64,000 nucleotides of DNA from Streptomyces chrestomyceticus JCM 4735 (lineage in GTDB: Bacteria; Actinomycetota; Actinomycetes; Streptomycetales; Streptomycetaceae): positions 6,076,001 through 6,140,000 of the forward strand of contig NZ_BHZC01000001.1 in assembly GCF_003865135.1 (NCBI RefSeq). The letters run 5' to 3'. Made by a program: the position numbers and the translations under genes. Positions within the stretch are counted from its first letter, which is position 1. Each line of letters begins with the position of its first letter. The notes below the pieces were generated by a model. It saw only the letters and a program-made list of their open reading frames with translations, had not been told where the DNA came from and searched no databases. Shown in pieces: positions 62,594 to 64,000 of this stretch.

Positions 62594-64000
62594 TCACACC
62601 CACGTCCTGGGGCGGAAGCGGTTGGCCCGTTCCACCAGCTCGATCCTTTCCTCGCCGCGCTGCGCCAGCCGGGCGAGCAGTCTGAACGACCGCTCCAGGC
62701 CGAGCCGCAGGCCGCGTTCGTCCAGTGCGCTGCCGAGCAGACCGGGCCGGGCGGCGGCGCCGCCGGAACCGGGGCCGCGGGCCCCGGACGGCAATGTACG
62801 CCCCTGCTGCTCGGCACCGCGGCTACCGGAGAGTACCCAGTCGAGGGCACAGCCCAGCACTTCGGTCGTCAGTTGTTCGCGGCGCTCCGCGTCCAGCCCG
62901 GAGTCCGCCAGCCGCTCGACCTGCCCGGCCGCCGACCGCAGATCCTCCAGCAGTGCGTCGTGGGCGGGACGTTGCCGCAGCCGGGCCCGGACGGCCGCGA
63001 TGCGCGCCGCAGTGTAGTGAATGGAGGACTCCGGTACGGATTCCAGGGTGGCCACGGCCCCGGCCCGGTCGCCGGCCGCCAGCCGTACCCGGGCCAGCCC
63101 GAACGCCGCGCTGACGTAACTGTGGTCGGTGGCCCACACCAGCCGGTAGTACTCCGCCGCGTTGTCCAGTTGCCCCAGCACCTCGGCGCAGACGGCGAGC
63201 GCCAGCTTCGGCGCCGGCTCGCCGGGGAAGGCGTCGTACATCGCGTCGAACGACAGGGCCGCCGTCTCGCGGTCGTCGTTCGTCAGCGCCACCAGGCCGC
63301 GGTACCAGACCACCCGCCAGTCCTCGTCCCAGCCCTGGCCGGGCTCCGTCTCGACGGCGCGCAGTTCGCGCAGGGCCGCCGCGCCGTCCCCCAGCTCCAG
63401 GTGGGCCCGCAGCCTGCGCAGCCGGGTTTCCATGGTGTCGGCGGGGGCCGCGCGCAGGGCGCCGAGCAACTCGGCGGGGGCGGCGGCCAGCAGGCCGGCC
63501 AGGAAACCCGCGTTCGGGTCGGCGGGGTCGACGCGCGGTACGGGCAGGGCGAGGACGGCGAGGCCGGTGTCGAGCGGACGGAGAACGGGCGCGCCGCGCA
63601 CGCTGCCGGGCGTCACGGCCGCCACCCCGGAAGCGCTTCCGACAGCGCTCCCGGCGGACGTGGTGAAGGCAGGCCCGGCCAACGCTTCGGCGCCGCCGCT
63701 CATCGTCTGCGGCCCGGTGGCCGACGTGACTTCGTACGCGACCTGCGCGGGAACAGCGGCCTGCGCGGCTACAGCGGCCTGGGAGGCGCCGGCCGGCTGC
63801 GCGGAGATGCCGGCCGCCGCACCACCGCCCTCACCCGCACGTACACCCGCCCTCACCCCCACACCCCGGGCGCCCCGATCCCGCTGGCCGGACCGACCAC
63901 CACCTGCCTCTTCCGCCCCATCCACCCCTTTCGCCCCACCGGAACCGCACGCCCACCGAGCAGCGACGTGTCCCCCTCCGCGCGCGCCACCACGTCCGTG
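62594..64000 (-). CDS. pknG: PknG-like protein, C-terminal TPR region (5' end beyond window)
   Basis: Reading frame open to the right edge. The last about 300 residues match the tetratricopeptide domain of PknG kinases: ALPVPRVDPADPNAGFLAG, WRVVWYRGLVAL, AMYDAFPGEPAPKLALAVCAE, WATDHSYVSAAFGLARVRLAAGD and SSIHYTAARIAAVRARL. The part near the edge is Gly/Ala-rich; no kinase motif lies inside the window, so whether a kinase domain precedes is not visible. It ends 1 bp before the phosphatase start, forming an operon. Confidence 0.7.
   Translation of the reverse strand, partial: HGRGGARGGGHVAARWACGSGGAKGVDGAEEAGGGRSGQRDRGARGVGVRAGVRAGEGGGAAAGISAQPAGASQAAVAAQAAVPAQVAYEVTSATGPQTMSGGAEALAGPAFTTSAGSAVGSASGVAAVTPGSVRGAPVLRPLDTGLAVLALPVPRVDPADPNAGFLAGLLAAAPAELLGALRAAPADTMETRLRRLRAHLELGDGAAALRELRAVETEPGQGWDEDWRVVWYRGLVALTNDDRETAALSFDAMYDAFPGEPAPKLALAVCAEVLGQLDNAAEYYRLVWATDHSYVSAAFGLARVRLAAGDRAGAVATLESVPESSIHYTAARIAAVRARLRQRPAHDALLEDLRSAAGQVERLADSGLDAERREQLTTEVLGCALDWVLSGSRGAEQQGRTLPSGARGPGSGGAAARPGLLGSALDERGLRLGLERSFRLLARLAQRGEERIELVERANRFRPRTWV

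Noticed and set aside
1..64000. bldA-dependent TTA codons
   Set aside because: Scanning by eye, every TTA/TAA triplet I met inside called genes was out of frame; a computed codon scan would settle it.

Overview
The window reads as chromosomal DNA of a Streptomyces or a close relative. It is very GC-rich with strong third-position GC bias, has frequent GTG/TTG starts and ATGA/GTGA stop-start overlaps, and carries actinomycete hallmark genes: an MreB/Mbl-type actin, a conservon (cvnABCD), an LAETG/thioester surface protein, a group II truncated haemoglobin, and a PknG-type kinase neighbourhood. I saw no IS element, transposase, phage module, CRISPR array or rRNA. Both ends are cut inside genes: recD2 on the left and a PknG-like gene on the right.

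Layout. 1-3.5 kb: RecD2-type helicase (partial), citrate synthase, a strong terminator, then a likely small RNA ending in a perfect 30-bp palindrome. 3.6-6.35 kb: copper efflux operon copZ-copA (minus) with a CsoR-like operator at 6331-6347. 6.8-8 kb: cation/proton antiporter. 8-21.8 kb: a myo-inositol catabolism region. It holds two Gfo/Idh/MocA dehydrogenases, a sugar:H+ symporter and an inosose dehydratase-like TIM barrel on the minus strand; iolC, a class I aldolase-like gene, iolB, iolD and mmsA (iolA) lie on the plus strand, reading away from a divergent promoter at about 14.77-14.91 kb. A panE-like reductase and a small HTH gene are embedded among them. Inositol would be imported by the symporter, oxidised by IolG, dehydrated, hydrolysed by IolD, isomerised by IolB, phosphorylated by IolC, split by the aldolase, and malonate semialdehyde converted to acetyl-CoA by MmsA.

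22-32.3 kb: GNAT acetyltransferase, StyA-like flavoprotein, an unusual secreted-hydrolase/ABC-ATPase fusion with its permease, a small secreted protein, a lipoprotein esterase and a FUSC-family membrane protein. 32.5-38.2 kb: mbl-like actin gene, a DUF4288 gene with a GGGGS-like insert, and the conservon operon closed by a perfect hairpin. 38.4-44.7 kb: LolD/MacB-type ABC ATPase plus FtsX-like permease, an orphan mbtH with its own terminator, an acyltransferase, a possible gene remnant and tRNA-Arg(UCU). 45-49.3 kb: two coupled membrane GTPases. 49.3-54 kb: SsbB-like protein (a DnaA-box palindrome upstream), thioester/LAETG surface protein, a repeat-rich spacer and ettA. 54-57 kb: thioesterase, conserved hypothetical, glbO and a PCMT-type methyltransferase, ended by a 24-bp-stem hairpin. 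57-64 kb: a minus-strand phospho-signalling cluster: PknG-like C-terminal part, PP2C phosphatase (with an apparent frameshift), VWA protein and FHA protein.

All identifications come from reading the sequence and from remembered family motifs. No database search was run.
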